Below are positions 15,597-24,347 of a DNA stretch of 64,000 nucleotides, piece by piece. Position 1 is the stretch's first letter; the number at the start of each line of letters is the position of its first letter. The translations under genes and the position numbers were made by a program. The notes under the pieces were generated by a model. It did not search any database and was not told the DNA's origin. It saw only the letters and a list, made by a program, of their open reading frames with translations. This DNA comes from an uncultured Bacteriovorax sp. (lineage in GTDB: Bacteria; Bdellovibrionota; Bacteriovoracia; Bacteriovoracales; Bacteriovoracaceae), in NCBI GenBank assembly GCA_946480715.1, contig CAMLKK010000002.1, positions 1-64,000 on the forward strand. Direction: 5' to 3'.

Positions 15597-17633
15597 ATGC
15601 CATACAAGAAAATAAAAAATTTTCTCAATAAATTAAGTCAATACGAAAGTTTAAAACAATACGGTGTGCTCGCTAACAAAACGACGTCACTGGAACTTTA
15701 TCTTCTGTCGACAAAAGAAAATGCAACTCTTGAAGAGCGGTTGGAAATCATTATCACACTGGCAAAGTGGATTAATACAGTCGAACTTTTTGAAGCTGAA
15801 CCAGAATTAGTTCCTTCGAAAAAGATAAAGCAACTCTTCATTATGCTGGATAAAAATCCAGCGCTAAAGTTAAAAGTCCAAAATATTTTTACCAGTACAT
15901 TAGAAGACCTCAGTTCGACAGAATTTTTTTGTGAAGTAGGTCTTCCGTCAAATTTAGGTTTAATAGGTGAGTTGGTTGAAAAACTCACAACAAAAATTTT
16001 ACCTTCGAAGCCTATTGGAAATCAACTCAGTGAACTCATGATGGGAATGTTTCCGGATGAGAGCGATGTTGAACATTTGAAAAGTCTTGATGAAGAAAGT
16101 CTAGCAAAATTGCCTGAGCTTTTTGAACGAAAAGATTTTTTACGTTTAAGAAATGATATCGACGATTCACTCATTTATCTCATTTCGCAAATTACAGCTA
16201 TTGGTTTGAGTCCAGCAATAAGAAAAAGAATTCCGCATAAAAAAATGAAGACTCTTCCTTTTTATTCGATGCCGGCAAAACTTAATCTCTATTTGCGTAC
16301 TCGATTGGAACCACAAACTGAGTTGAATAGGGTTGTTCTTCAAGAGCTCTATGCCCTTTTGACTGAAGCTCAACACTCTATTGATGAAGTTTATCAGCAC
16401 CTCAATACTTATGGCGTGAGTACACAAATCGTTTTTCAACTAGAAAAAATGAAGTTGTTTATTAAGCGTGTTCAATCGTTGCTCGATTTAACGAACGATG
16501 AAAAGGTTGATGCTGGAAAAATCATTAAACTTATTTCCGAACTTGTAGAACAAAATCTCCATCAGCGGCATGCTTTCAGTATTTTCTCTGACAATGCTAC
16601 ATTTTTAGCTCAAAAAATTATTGAAAACAATTCTCATACGGGCGAGCATTACATTGCTAAAGACCGCACAGAACATTGGGCGATGATAAAAAGTGCCATG
16701 GGTGGTGGATTTCTCACGGCCTTTACTGTTTATGCGAAAAACTTTCTTGTGCAATTGAATCTCACTCCTTATCTTTACGGTGCACTTTCGTCTGTGAATT
16801 ATGCGGGAAGTTTCCTCTTTATACAGTTTGCAGGTTATACGCTCGCTACAAAGCAACCAGCAGCTACAGCATCTGCGCTTGCTCATAAATTGGATAAAGT
16901 GGGAGATCGTGATGATGTGGCCGCAGTAACAGATGAGATCATCAACATTACACGCACCCAACTTGCGGCTGTTTTTGGAAATATATTAGCCGTCATCCCA
17001 ACAACTTTGTTATTAACCTATCTATGGCATGCGTTTACTGGACAATGGATTTTTACATTTGATACGGCCATTTATACTCTCAAATCGACTGACATATTAG
17101 GACCGAGTGCATTTTACGCTGCTTTCACTGGCCTTCTCTTATGGCTATCGAGTGTTCTTTCTGGATGGGCAATGAACTGGTATTCATTCCATCAATTAAG
17201 TTTTCTCATGTCTCAAAATAAAAAGTTAAATTTTGTTTTTGGAAAAGAGGGTACTCAAAAGATTACTCATTACTTTGAACATGCACTTGTGGGTATCGTG
17301 GGAAGTATTGCGCTCGGAGTATTTCTAGGTATTGTGCCCGTAGTACTAAAGATATTAGGCATACCTCTCGATGTTAGGCACGTCACTCTTTCAACAGGTG
17401 CTCTAGCTGCTTCGATACCAACGCTTGGAACTGAAATCCTCAAAACGCAGGAATTCGCGAGAGCTGCACTGGGAATTGGTGTGATAGGTTTTCTGAATCT
17501 GACTGTAAGTTTTACCTTGGCACTTTTTGTAGCTTTTCGAGCAAAGAAAATATCCCGTCATAAGAAGTTTTTAATTTATCGATCTGTACTCAGTCGATTC
17601 ATTAAATCGCCTCTAAGCTTTTTTCTTCCATAA
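15597..17633 (+). CDS. Gcr/SpecificRecomb family membrane protein
   Basis: 678 residues of the family named site-specific recombinase (Gcr-like, SpecificRecomb). The first 350 or so residues are soluble and helical; then come several membrane helices. The conserved core AMGGGFLTAFTVYAKNF, LYGALSSVNYAG, then QFAGYTLATKQPA is near residues 365-425, followed by about six more hydrophobic segments. The recombinase label rests on one old observation in Neisseria; the many membrane helices make a membrane role more plausible. It starts without a ribosome-binding site behind a good promoter and overlaps the next gene tail to tail by 32 bases. Confidence 0.8.
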   Translation: MPYKKIKNFLNKLSQYESLKQYGVLANKTTSLELYLLSTKENATLEERLEIIITLAKWINTVELFEAEPELVPSKKIKQLFIMLDKNPALKLKVQNIFTSTLEDLSSTEFFCEVGLPSNLGLIGELVEKLTTKILPSKPIGNQLSELMMGMFPDESDVEHLKSLDEESLAKLPELFERKDFLRLRNDIDDSLIYLISQITAIGLSPAIRKRIPHKKMKTLPFYSMPAKLNLYLRTRLEPQTELNRVVLQELYALLTEAQHSIDEVYQHLNTYGVSTQIVFQLEKMKLFIKRVQSLLDLTNDEKVDAGKIIKLISELVEQNLHQRHAFSIFSDNATFLAQKIIENNSHTGEHYIAKDRTEHWAMIKSAMGGGFLTAFTVYAKNFLVQLNLTPYLYGALSSVNYAGSFLFIQFAGYTLATKQPAATASALAHKLDKVGDRDDVAAVTDEIINITRTQLAAVFGNILAVIPTTLLLTYLWHAFTGQWIFTFDTAIYTLKSTDILGPSAFYAAFTGLLLWLSSVLSGWAMNWYSFHQLSFLMSQNKKLNFVFGKEGTQKITHYFEHALVGIVGSIALGVFLGIVPVVLKILGIPLDVRHVTLSTGALAASIPTLGTEILKTQEFARAALGIGVIGFLNLTVSFTLALFVAFRAKKISRHKKFLIYRSVLSRFIKSPLSFFLP

Positions 17634-18216
17634 GATCTAAAATTTTTTCTAAGGAAACTAGATAGGACTCGAGCGTTGCTGGATCATTGTAAATGGATTC
17701 TGGCAGACATGTGTACCGGAAAACATAATTTTTTTTGAGCCCATAAAAACCGACATGCCATTCAGAGGCGATGGTAAAATGAGAAAATTCTCGGTTAAAA
17801 ATCAGGGCGATGTCTTTTGCAAGTTCAGGTTTGGAAACTAAGTCCGTTTTAATTTTTGACAGTGTATCCTTGTCGTCCGATCCCACAAGAATTTTTTCTG
17901 TTCCTACGTCAATCACTTCGTGAGTAGGCATGAAAAAAAATGATCCGATCGCAAACCTTTTTGATTGGGGGTGACCAATAATAATTTTTGGAAGGGCACT
18001 TTTAAGAATGCAAACTAACTGAGGGAAACTACCTGTTCCTGAATATCCTCTGCCGGCGGCCATTCTCTTCACAGCAAATTGACGTTTTTTACGTAGCAGG
18101 TTTGATTGAATTTTTTCTAACTTTTTCTTCTCTAGTAAAGGTCTAATAAAACAAATGAAAATGATGAAGGGAATTGTAAAAGCAAGTGAGATAATGAGGG
18201 GAAAATAGTCTGTCAT
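17602..18216 (-). CDS. Membrane-anchored protein of unknown function
   Basis: 204 residues with one N-terminal membrane helix (residues 5-24) followed by basic residues, so the soluble part of about 170 residues faces the cytosol. It contains alternating strands and helices with no motif I recognise. It lies 8 bases downstream of an alpha/beta-hydrolase gene and is probably co-transcribed with it. Its end overlaps the Gcr-type gene on the other strand. Confidence 0.65.
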   Translation of the reverse strand: MTDYFPLIISLAFTIPFIIFICFIRPLLEKKKLEKIQSNLLRKKRQFAVKRMAAGRGYSGTGSFPQLVCILKSALPKIIIGHPQSKRFAIGSFFFMPTHEVIDVGTEKILVGSDDKDTLSKIKTDLVSKPELAKDIALIFNREFSHFTIASEWHVGFYGLKKNYVFRYTCLPESIYNDPATLESYLVSLEKILDLMEEKSLEAI

Positions 18217-18224
18217 ATTATTCT

Positions 18225-19142
18225 CTAAGGGATAATTTTTTTAACAACAACATCAAGTATCGATCCGTGTCCTTCTGTATCGAATTCGGTCACGTTTTCG
18301 TTTCCACAAGGCATATCACGATTTGTCCCAACTGCACCGGTGAATGGCTTCATCTTATACATGTCACAAGCGTGCATATCTTTTTCGCAGTTGAGATTAA
18401 TCCAGTGATGGCAATTATTAAATTTTTTCTTTTTTAGTTTCTCAAAAGGACCCATGCCAATTTCAATCGCTGTTTTTCCTGCGAAAGGAATTCCGAACAA
18501 TGCAAAGATAGGTGCATTGTAGCCGTACAGGGGAGAGGAGATGGTGTGGAAGTCAATTCGATCAGCAGAGGGATCATCACGAAGTTCACTCATCGCGTGA
18601 GTAGTGAGAACGCCTCCAGCAGAATAACCAACAATCATCAAGCGTTCATCTTTATGTTTTTCTAAAAGAGACTTTATGACTTTAACTAACTCATTGCGAT
18701 TTTTTTCAAGGGAATCGAATTTACTCCATTTAAAAAAATAACTGAGTTGTTTTTTATCTGTTACGTGTGCAATAGGTTTAATCCACTCAAAAGGATATTC
18801 CTGGAAATCTAAACCTTGCACAAGAAGAACTGGTGCTCCTTCAACTTCCACAAGTGGTATGAGGTGTGATTTGCTCTCTTTGATTGTTTGAACAATTTTG
18901 TTGATGTGTTCGCGCTTGTCTTCACTTAAATCAGCAAGAAATTTTTTTGATTCCGCAACTTCTTGAGCATTATTTTCTTTTTGCAGCTCTTTAAGTTTTG
19001 ACGATGAGATATTGAGAACGAGCTCCACATTTTTCTTTTGTGTTTCTTGTAAAGGTGCCGACGTTGGTGGCGCGCAGTCTATGTCCTGGGCCATAGCAGG
19101 GACCAAAACAAAAAGAGAAAAAATGATCGTGAGCGCTTTCAT
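18225..19142 (-). CDS. Exported lipase-like alpha/beta hydrolase
   Basis: 305 residues with a signal peptide (MKALTIIFSLFVLVPAMA, cut after AMA). The nucleophile elbow GYSAGG lies near residue 172 after a helical N-terminal region, and a strand leading to it reads LMIVGYSAGGVLTTHAMSEL. Candidate acid and His are in the C-terminal part, which ends near GHGSILDVV. A cluster of Cys (NCHHWINLNCEKDMHACDM) suggests disulphides in the periplasm. Substrate unknown. Start 19142 is preferred over an ATG six codons upstream because the signal peptide begins there. Confidence 0.75.
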   Translation of the reverse strand: MKALTIIFSLFVLVPAMAQDIDCAPPTSAPLQETQKKNVELVLNISSSKLKELQKENNAQEVAESKKFLADLSEDKREHINKIVQTIKESKSHLIPLVEVEGAPVLLVQGLDFQEYPFEWIKPIAHVTDKKQLSYFFKWSKFDSLEKNRNELVKVIKSLLEKHKDERLMIVGYSAGGVLTTHAMSELRDDPSADRIDFHTISSPLYGYNAPIFALFGIPFAGKTAIEIGMGPFEKLKKKKFNNCHHWINLNCEKDMHACDMYKMKPFTGAVGTNRDMPCGNENVTEFDTEGHGSILDVVVKKIIP

Positions 19143-19301
19143 CCGACAATTATTTCGCATTTACGAGGCGAGCACAAGGTCTAATGTTGCCGGATGGTGG
19201 GTAAAAATTAATTCTAAATGATTATAAAAACCAATAATATCTTATGTTTCTTCATTTATCATGCCCCTGCATTTGCATCAAAAAATACATTTAATTTTAC
19301 A

Positions 19302-19322
19302 TGTAAGGTAAAACACCTTACA
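19302..19322. promoter_or_regulatory. Operator of the toxin-antitoxin pair
   Basis: TGTAAGGT, spacer AAAAC, ACCTTACA: an 8-base perfect dyad immediately before the toxin start codon. Its position is typical of an autoregulatory site bound by the XRE antitoxin or by the complex. Confidence 0.75.
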
Positions 19323-19335
19323 ATGGATGTGTTCA

Positions 19336-19617
19336 ATGCTGTCGGAAGTTGTCTTAACTAAACATGCAGAAAAGCAACTGAAAAAGGTCCCGATACACAT
19401 CAAGGAAGCTTTATACGTTTGGGCGAAAACTGTAATCAGATTAGGGCCGATAGAAACGAGAAAACTAAAAGGATATCATGATGAACCTTTGAAAGGAAAA
19501 AGGGTTGGAGAGCGGTCAATTCGTCTTAATCGAGCTTATAGAGCAATCTATATTGAAGGCGAGAAAAAAGGAATGATCGTTATTTCTATCATAGAGGTTA
19601 ATAAACATGACTACTAA
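19336..19617 (+). CDS. RelE/HigB-type toxin
   Basis: 93 residues of the RelE/ParE superfamily, probably a ribosome-dependent mRNase. Features are an N-terminal TKHAEKQLKKVP helix, the central basic region KLKGYHDEPLKGKRVGERSIRLN, and the core strands RAYRAIYI with a C-terminal strand reading IISIIEVNKHDY. An in-frame ATG at 19327 is an alternative start. It overlaps the antitoxin gene by 11 bases, toxin first, which is the HigBA order. Confidence 0.85.
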   Translation: MLSEVVLTKHAEKQLKKVPIHIKEALYVWAKTVIRLGPIETRKLKGYHDEPLKGKRVGERSIRLNRAYRAIYIEGEKKGMIVISIIEVNKHDY

Positions 19618-19909
19618 ATCACTGATTAAAAAATTAGAAAAAGAAATTGGGCAATTAACTTTTGGTATGTTTTTGCGAGCTTCTCGTACATCTTTGGGGT
19701 TATCTCAACAGGAGATGGCATCACAGCTGGGAATGGCCCGGGGGACATTGTGTGATATTGAAAAAGGACGACAATTAGTAAGTATCGAACTGGCCAAAAA
19801 AATAGCTAAAAAAGCAGGACTGTCTACAGTGGTTGCAGTTGAAGCATGTTTTGCTGACCAATTAAAAAAGTCTAAACTTAATTTTCATGTAAAGGTTAAG
19901 GCCGCTTAA
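19607..19909 (+). CDS. XRE-type antitoxin (HigA-like)
   Basis: 100 residues with a central helix-turn-helix (LGLSQQEMASQLGMARGTLC, residues 31-50) followed by DIEKGRQ, the XRE signature. The C-terminal tail is basic, unlike the usual acidic toxin-binding tail. It neutralises the toxin encoded just upstream and should bind the dyad at 19302-19322. Confidence 0.85.
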   Translation: MTTKSLIKKLEKEIGQLTFGMFLRASRTSLGLSQQEMASQLGMARGTLCDIEKGRQLVSIELAKKIAKKAGLSTVVAVEACFADQLKKSKLNFHVKVKAA

Positions 19910-22083
19910 GGTACCAACTTCTTATAATTTCGCTTATAGGCCTTATTCACACGATCAAATAGTGAATCATCTTCAACTGGCTCAAGCTTTTTAGCTTCTT
20001 TCTGTGACTTATCTAGAATTAAGGCCGATTCGCTAAGTTCATAGCGTTCTTTTTCAGAGACAATGTTGGTATTTCCAGGAACGCGATTTTCTGTCATTTT
20101 AGCAGCAACAGGTTTAGGGGCCGGCACAACTTGAGCTGGTGTTGGAATTGGTGCTGAAACAGAAACTGTATCATTTGTAGTTGGCACTTTCATTGAGAAT
20201 AGTGCAAACACTTGCGGAGTTTTGCTTTTTTTCTGAGCTGCTTTTTCTTCCGAGGCGTAGAAAGTTTTAAATGAATTTTTATCTAAAGTTTCTTTACTCA
20301 TGCTGAAAAGTTCTTCGCTTTGTTTTTGATAGGCCTTTATACGAGCATTGGTTTTATCGTTTGCTCCGACAAGTTTTCGAGTCGCGGGATTGCTTAGAGC
20401 AAAATTTAATTTGAAGTTGACGACGTTGAGGATGGATTCACTAACGACCGGTTTAAAGCGAAGCACTTGTGATTTCACTCCAGCGACGCCTTTAGCGGAT
20501 GTGTGGAAGCTTGCGAGGGAAGATTGCGGTCCACTGAGGGCCATGACCGGTCTTAAAATATCATCGAGCACTTTGCTGTTGTTATTAATTTGTCCATCAT
20601 CACCAATTCCTAAATTTTTCAATATAGCGTCCACCTCAGATTCTTGTTTCTCTTCCGCTTCTAAAGTCGTAATGAGTGCCTTGTAGTTATTTTCCATAGC
20701 AACTGAGGAAACATTCTTAAGCTTGAAGCGCACTTCTTCTTTTAGAGCAGAAGATTGTTTGCTGATTAGATTACTGTTTTCTAAAACTTGTCTATTGGCA
20801 ATTGTGTTCAAACGATTGGCCGAAGTAAAAAGTGATTTTATATAGGTAAGCATTCCTTCAAATGGATAAGCAGTTCCATTATCTTTAAGACTAAAATTGT
20901 CGACGAAACTAAAATGAGACATATAAGGTGTCAGTTTAGAAGCATCTTTAACGGTAACTGTTTTTGGTTTTTTGTAATGTTCCTCTAACAAATATTTTCC
21001 AAGCACTAATCGATCGCTGTCGTTCATGTATCCGAAGAGACTGTAGAGATGTTCGTTATGGCCAATTTTTCTCAGGTGATCATCGCTTAAATCAATATAC
21101 CCAAGTCGACGATTGATATCACTGTAACGTGTGCTTGAACTTCCAATCATGGCCCACTTTGGTTTTCCGTTATTCCAAGGATCGACAATAACGGTTTTGC
21201 CATCGTTGGTGGCCGCGTAGGTAATACAATCTACACAGGGACTTTTCTCATAGGCATTTTTTGCAAAATTAAAAACATTTTCAAAAGCATTTTGAATTGA
21301 TTGAACACGTTGCTGATATCTTTTCTGAATACTACCGTAAGTTTTTTCGATATCTACCAGTAATAATCTTTTTGCGGTTGTTGAATCACCACCACTAATG
21401 AGCGAATCAAGAACTTTTGCTTTATCTTCGCGGGTTGTATCGTAGGTTTCCCATGAAGATTCGCAACTCATGACGTGGACTTGGCTCAAATTATTAAATG
21501 GATTTTGGTAAGTTGTTCCTGCTGGACAGTAAAAACAAGAATGCATGTAAGTAGAAGGATCTCCACTTGAGGCCAGAACTGCCCCTCCATTTGTCGCCGG
21601 ACAAGACTGAGTTTGTCTTATTGTTTCTTCCAGAGGAAGTTGCCAGGCCGTATTAGTGATTGCTTTACGCTGAGTACGACGGCATTGAGCGAGCTGCTCG
21701 AATTGTCTCTCAAACTCGGGTTTACCCAACATTTCTTTTTCACGCGTGTAGAGACAAGTGCAAGTGAGATCAGCGATATCTTCGCGAATGGCATTTTCAA
21801 ATTGTGTATTTGAAATTTTTATCAAACGAGAAACTGACAGAAGTTGGGAATGCACACCGAATTGATCGAAGATATGGTTTTGTTCGGCCTGAAAAATATC
21901 TGTCATGTAATGAAAGAGTGCGAGATTCACTTCATAGTTTTTTTGCTCTTCAGTTATCACGTTTCCAAGTTTGCCCATCTGTGAAAAATCACACGTCAAC
22001 AAACTGTATTTTTCAGCGGGTAGAGATTGAGCGAAGCTGATTTGAGTAATAAGTGAAATCGCAAAAGCAAAGATCAATTTCAT
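19906..22083 (-). CDS. Large exported protein of unknown function
   Basis: 725 residues with a signal peptide (MKLIFAFAISLITQISFA, cut before QSLP). The start at 22083 is supported by AGGAG 5 bases upstream; an in-frame ATG at 22122 adds 13 residues with no signal character. The mature protein is mostly helical with several Cys pairs in its first 300 residues (CTCLYTRE, CPATNGG, CFYCPAGT, CVDCITYA) and a low-complexity Pro/Ala stretch near residue 640 before a charged tail. No domain is recognised. Probably periplasmic or surface-associated. Confidence 0.75.
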   Translation of the reverse strand: MKLIFAFAISLITQISFAQSLPAEKYSLLTCDFSQMGKLGNVITEEQKNYEVNLALFHYMTDIFQAEQNHIFDQFGVHSQLLSVSRLIKISNTQFENAIREDIADLTCTCLYTREKEMLGKPEFERQFEQLAQCRRTQRKAITNTAWQLPLEETIRQTQSCPATNGGAVLASSGDPSTYMHSCFYCPAGTTYQNPFNNLSQVHVMSCESSWETYDTTREDKAKVLDSLISGGDSTTAKRLLLVDIEKTYGSIQKRYQQRVQSIQNAFENVFNFAKNAYEKSPCVDCITYAATNDGKTVIVDPWNNGKPKWAMIGSSSTRYSDINRRLGYIDLSDDHLRKIGHNEHLYSLFGYMNDSDRLVLGKYLLEEHYKKPKTVTVKDASKLTPYMSHFSFVDNFSLKDNGTAYPFEGMLTYIKSLFTSANRLNTIANRQVLENSNLISKQSSALKEEVRFKLKNVSSVAMENNYKALITTLEAEEKQESEVDAILKNLGIGDDGQINNNSKVLDDILRPVMALSGPQSSLASFHTSAKGVAGVKSQVLRFKPVVSESILNVVNFKLNFALSNPATRKLVGANDKTNARIKAYQKQSEELFSMSKETLDKNSFKTFYASEEKAAQKKSKTPQVFALFSMKVPTTNDTVSVSAPIPTPAQVVPAPKPVAAKMTENRVPGNTNIVSEKERYELSESALILDKSQKEAKKLEPVEDDSLFDRVNKAYKRNYKKLVP

Positions 22084-22233
22084 TAAAGCTCCTGAAGGTA
22101 TAAATGCAATTTTACACGACACTCGAAAGAACTTATTGAGGAAAGATTTGAACGCTTTTTTTGCCTAGGTATTCTAAGGGGATAAGAAGTCTATTTAAAG
22201 ATCTTTTAAACTGGGCCTTGCCCCATAAAAATG

Positions 22234-22545
22234 TCAGTTGAGACTATAGGAAATCTGCACAAGTCCTGAAGGAAATTGTTCGGATTTAACCAGATTTAAT
22301 TTTTTGTGATCTTTGAATCCTGGCATCTCATCGAACAACCGTATTCCACTTCCTAGTAGAATTGGAATAACTGAAAGAGTAATGTCTGAAATCAAACCTG
22401 CTTCAAGAGCTGTGCGAATAGTCTGTCCACCATCAACATAAATTCTTCTAGCGCCTTGATCTCCAAGTTTTTTAAAAACTTCTTTTTATCCATCAAGAGA
22501 AGTGGCCATAAAAACGTGGCCAGTTGGAAATGTTTTGTTAGTCAT
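22234..22545 (-). pseudogene. Remnant of a dihydrofolate-reductase-family (RibD C-terminal) gene with internal deletion
   Basis: In one frame the minus strand encodes the normal N-terminal strand (GHVFMATSLDG), then a TAA at 22486-22488, then at once the C-terminal half (GDQGARRIYVDGGQTIRTAL, TLSVIPILLGSGIRLF). The middle of the domain, roughly 70-80 residues by comparison with the family, is missing and the two pieces stay in frame apart from the stop. The family reduces pterins or riboflavin precursors. Neither piece could make an active enzyme. The gap upstream (22123-22233) shows nothing else. Confidence 0.8.
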
Positions 22546-22665
22546 AATCCAAGCATAAAATAATTTTTATGAAGTTTATAGTTTTCTATGGCCGACCAAT
22601 CCACTTCAGCAATCCTAAATTTTTTGCTTCTCTTGAGTTCGCTGTCTCGTTGGGTGTATAGTGAT

Positions 22666-22685
22666 CTCCCGTAAGAATTTGGGAG
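22666..22685 (+). promoter_or_regulatory. Short hairpin covering a Shine-Dalgarno
   Basis: CTCCCG pairs with TGGGAG (five Watson-Crick pairs plus G-T) across about 9 bases; GGGAG is the ribosome-binding site of the gene at 22691. Confidence 0.4.
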
Positions 22686-22690
22686 CTGAA

Positions 22691-22909
22691 ATGAAAATCA
22701 TCACTGACCTTCACGACTTAAAAAAAGGCGATACCGTTATTGTCGTCAACGTGAGCGAATTCGAACAGCGTGGCTTCCGTCGTGTGACAGGCGATATCTT
22801 CAACATCGATGCAAAGAAACCACAATTCACAATTAAGTGTCTTGAGACAAAAGAAATTGAGCGCGTGAATTTTATCGGCGCAAAAGTTTTTTTAATCGAC
22901 GGTCACTGA
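22691..22909 (+). CDS. Small cytosolic protein of unknown function
   Basis: 72 residues starting MKIITDLHDLKKGDTVIVVNVSE. The pattern of strands (DTVIVV, GFRRVTGDIFNID, KPQFTIKCLE, KVFLIDG) suggests a small beta-barrel, perhaps SH3- or KOW-like. Start 22691 is set by GGGAG 5 bases upstream. It is flanked by a pseudogene and a convergent monooxygenase gene. Function unknown. Confidence 0.65.
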   Translation: MKIITDLHDLKKGDTVIVVNVSEFEQRGFRRVTGDIFNIDAKKPQFTIKCLETKEIERVNFIGAKVFLIDGH

Positions 22910-22914
22910 AATAA

Positions 22915-23892
22915 TCAAAGACTGGAAATAATCTTCAAAGATTTGAGGCGAGCTTCAAGATCATAAATCGAACTCGTCAGCATGACTTCATCTGCTTGAG
23001 TTTTTTCAATCAGACGTTGAAGCCCCGAACGAACTGTTTCTTTTGATCCCACGATTGAACACTCTAGCATTTGTGAGGCCATCGCTTTTTCAGGTGGACT
23101 CCAGTACGTTTCAATATCAGTGATGGGTTTAGGAAACTGGCCGCGTTTTCCTCTCGTCATGTTGGTAAATGCTTGCTGCAGACTCGTAAAGTGAAAGCGT
23201 GCTTCTTCATCGGTATCAGCAGCGACAATGTTTGCACCTATCATGGCATAAGGTTTATCGAGCTGTTTGGAAGGTTTGAAATATCTTCTATAAACAGCGA
23301 GCGCTTCGTCCATTTGAGCTGGAGCAAAATGAGAAGCAAAAGCGTAGGGAAGTCCCAGTTGCGCCGCTAACTGTGCACCAAAAGTTGAGGATCCTAATAT
23401 CCAAAGGGGAACTTCGAGACCAGCACCAGGATAAGCTTGAATGACATTAAATTTTGCTTCTTCAGAAAAAAACTGCTGAAGTTCAACGACATCTTCAGGG
23501 AAACTTTGAGCGGCCATTGGTTCTCTGCGAAGTGCGCGCATTGTTCGTTGATCTGTTCCGGGAGCTCTTCCTAAACCTAATTCAATTCTTCCAGGATAAA
23601 GAGTAGCAAGCGTTCCAAACTGTTCTGCAATCACAAGTGGTGAGTGATTGGGAAGCATAATTCCGCCAGCACCCACGCGAATCGATTTTGTGTGAGCGGC
23701 GAGATGTCCAATGACAACTGAAGTGGCAGCACTTCCGATTCCTGGCATATTGTGATGTTCGGCCACCCACAATCTTTTAAAGCCTAAGGCCTCTGCTGTT
23801 TGAGCAGCAATGACGGAATTATCAAGGGCGGTTTTGGCGTCACTGCCATCATTAATAAATACAAGATCGAGAATTGAGAGTGGTGTTGTCAT
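22915..23892 (-). CDS. LLM-class flavin-dependent oxidoreductase
   Basis: 325 residues with the bacterial-luciferase TIM-barrel fold, of the MsnO8/YtmO group of putative FMN monooxygenases: [16 protein letters not shown] at the start, then [20 protein letters not shown] with the conserved [24 protein letters not shown] and [14 protein letters not shown]. It reduces or oxygenates an unknown small molecule with FMNH2. No flavin reductase is adjacent. No ribosome-binding site is apparent before the ATG. Confidence 0.9.
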   Translation of the reverse strand: MTTPLSILDLVFINDGSDAKTALDNSVIAAQTAEALGFKRLWVAEHHNMPGIGSAATSVVIGHLAAHTKSIRVGAGGIMLPNHSPLVIAEQFGTLATLYPGRIELGLGRAPGTDQRTMRALRREPMAAQSFPEDVVELQQFFSEEAKFNVIQAYPGAGLEVPLWILGSSTFGAQLAAQLGLPYAFASHFAPAQMDEALAVYRRYFKPSKQLDKPYAMIGANIVAADTDEEARFHFTSLQQAFTNMTRGKRGQFPKPITDIETYWSPPEKAMASQMLECSIVGSKETVRSGLQRLIEKTQADEVMLTSSIYDLEARLKSLKIISSL

Positions 23893-23996
23893 GCAAACAT
23901 TTTATCACTTTGATTCAACGTTTGTCTCCTTGATGCTATAATGCCTTAGGTAGTCAAAGGTAACAAAAGAACACTTAAGAACATTTGAGGTCAGCT

Positions 23997-24347
23997 ATGA
24001 AAAAATCAATTCTTATTCACAATCCGCGTTGCTCTAAATCACGCGAAGCTCTCAAAATATTAGAAGAGCGCAATGTTGATTTTGAAATAGTGGATTATTT
24101 AAAAGATGGATTGAAAGAAAAAATGCTTGCTAGTTTGCCAAAACTTTTAGGGCTCAATTACTCTGAAATGATTCGCACGAAAGAAGAAGTTTATAAAGAA
24201 TTAGGACTTGCTGGTAAAAAACTTTCAGATAAAGAGTGGGTCAATACCCTCATGAAAAATCCGATTTTATTAGAACGCCCAATACTCATTCACGAAAATC
24301 GTGCTGTTATTGGACGTCCCACGGAAAAATTATTAGAGATTCTTTAA
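23997..24347 (+). CDS. ArsC-family thioredoxin-fold reductase
   Basis: 116 residues of the glutaredoxin-dependent ArsC/YffB family. It has the active-site loop HNPRCSKSREAL with Cys near residue 12, and the later conserved NPILLERPILIHENRAVIGRP with both Arg residues that bind arsenate. Function is arsenate reduction or a Spx/YffB-like role; no other ars gene is near, so the substrate is open. The start at 23997 follows GAGG. It ends one base from the convergent chemoreceptor gene. Confidence 0.85.
   Translation: MKKSILIHNPRCSKSREALKILEERNVDFEIVDYLKDGLKEKMLASLPKLLGLNYSEMIRTKEEVYKELGLAGKKLSDKEWVNTLMKNPILLERPILIHENRAVIGRPTEKLLEIL

Noticed and set aside
22123..22233. Hidden gene between the large exported protein and the pseudogene
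   Set aside because: No ORF with a ribosome-binding site or recognisable motif on either strand.
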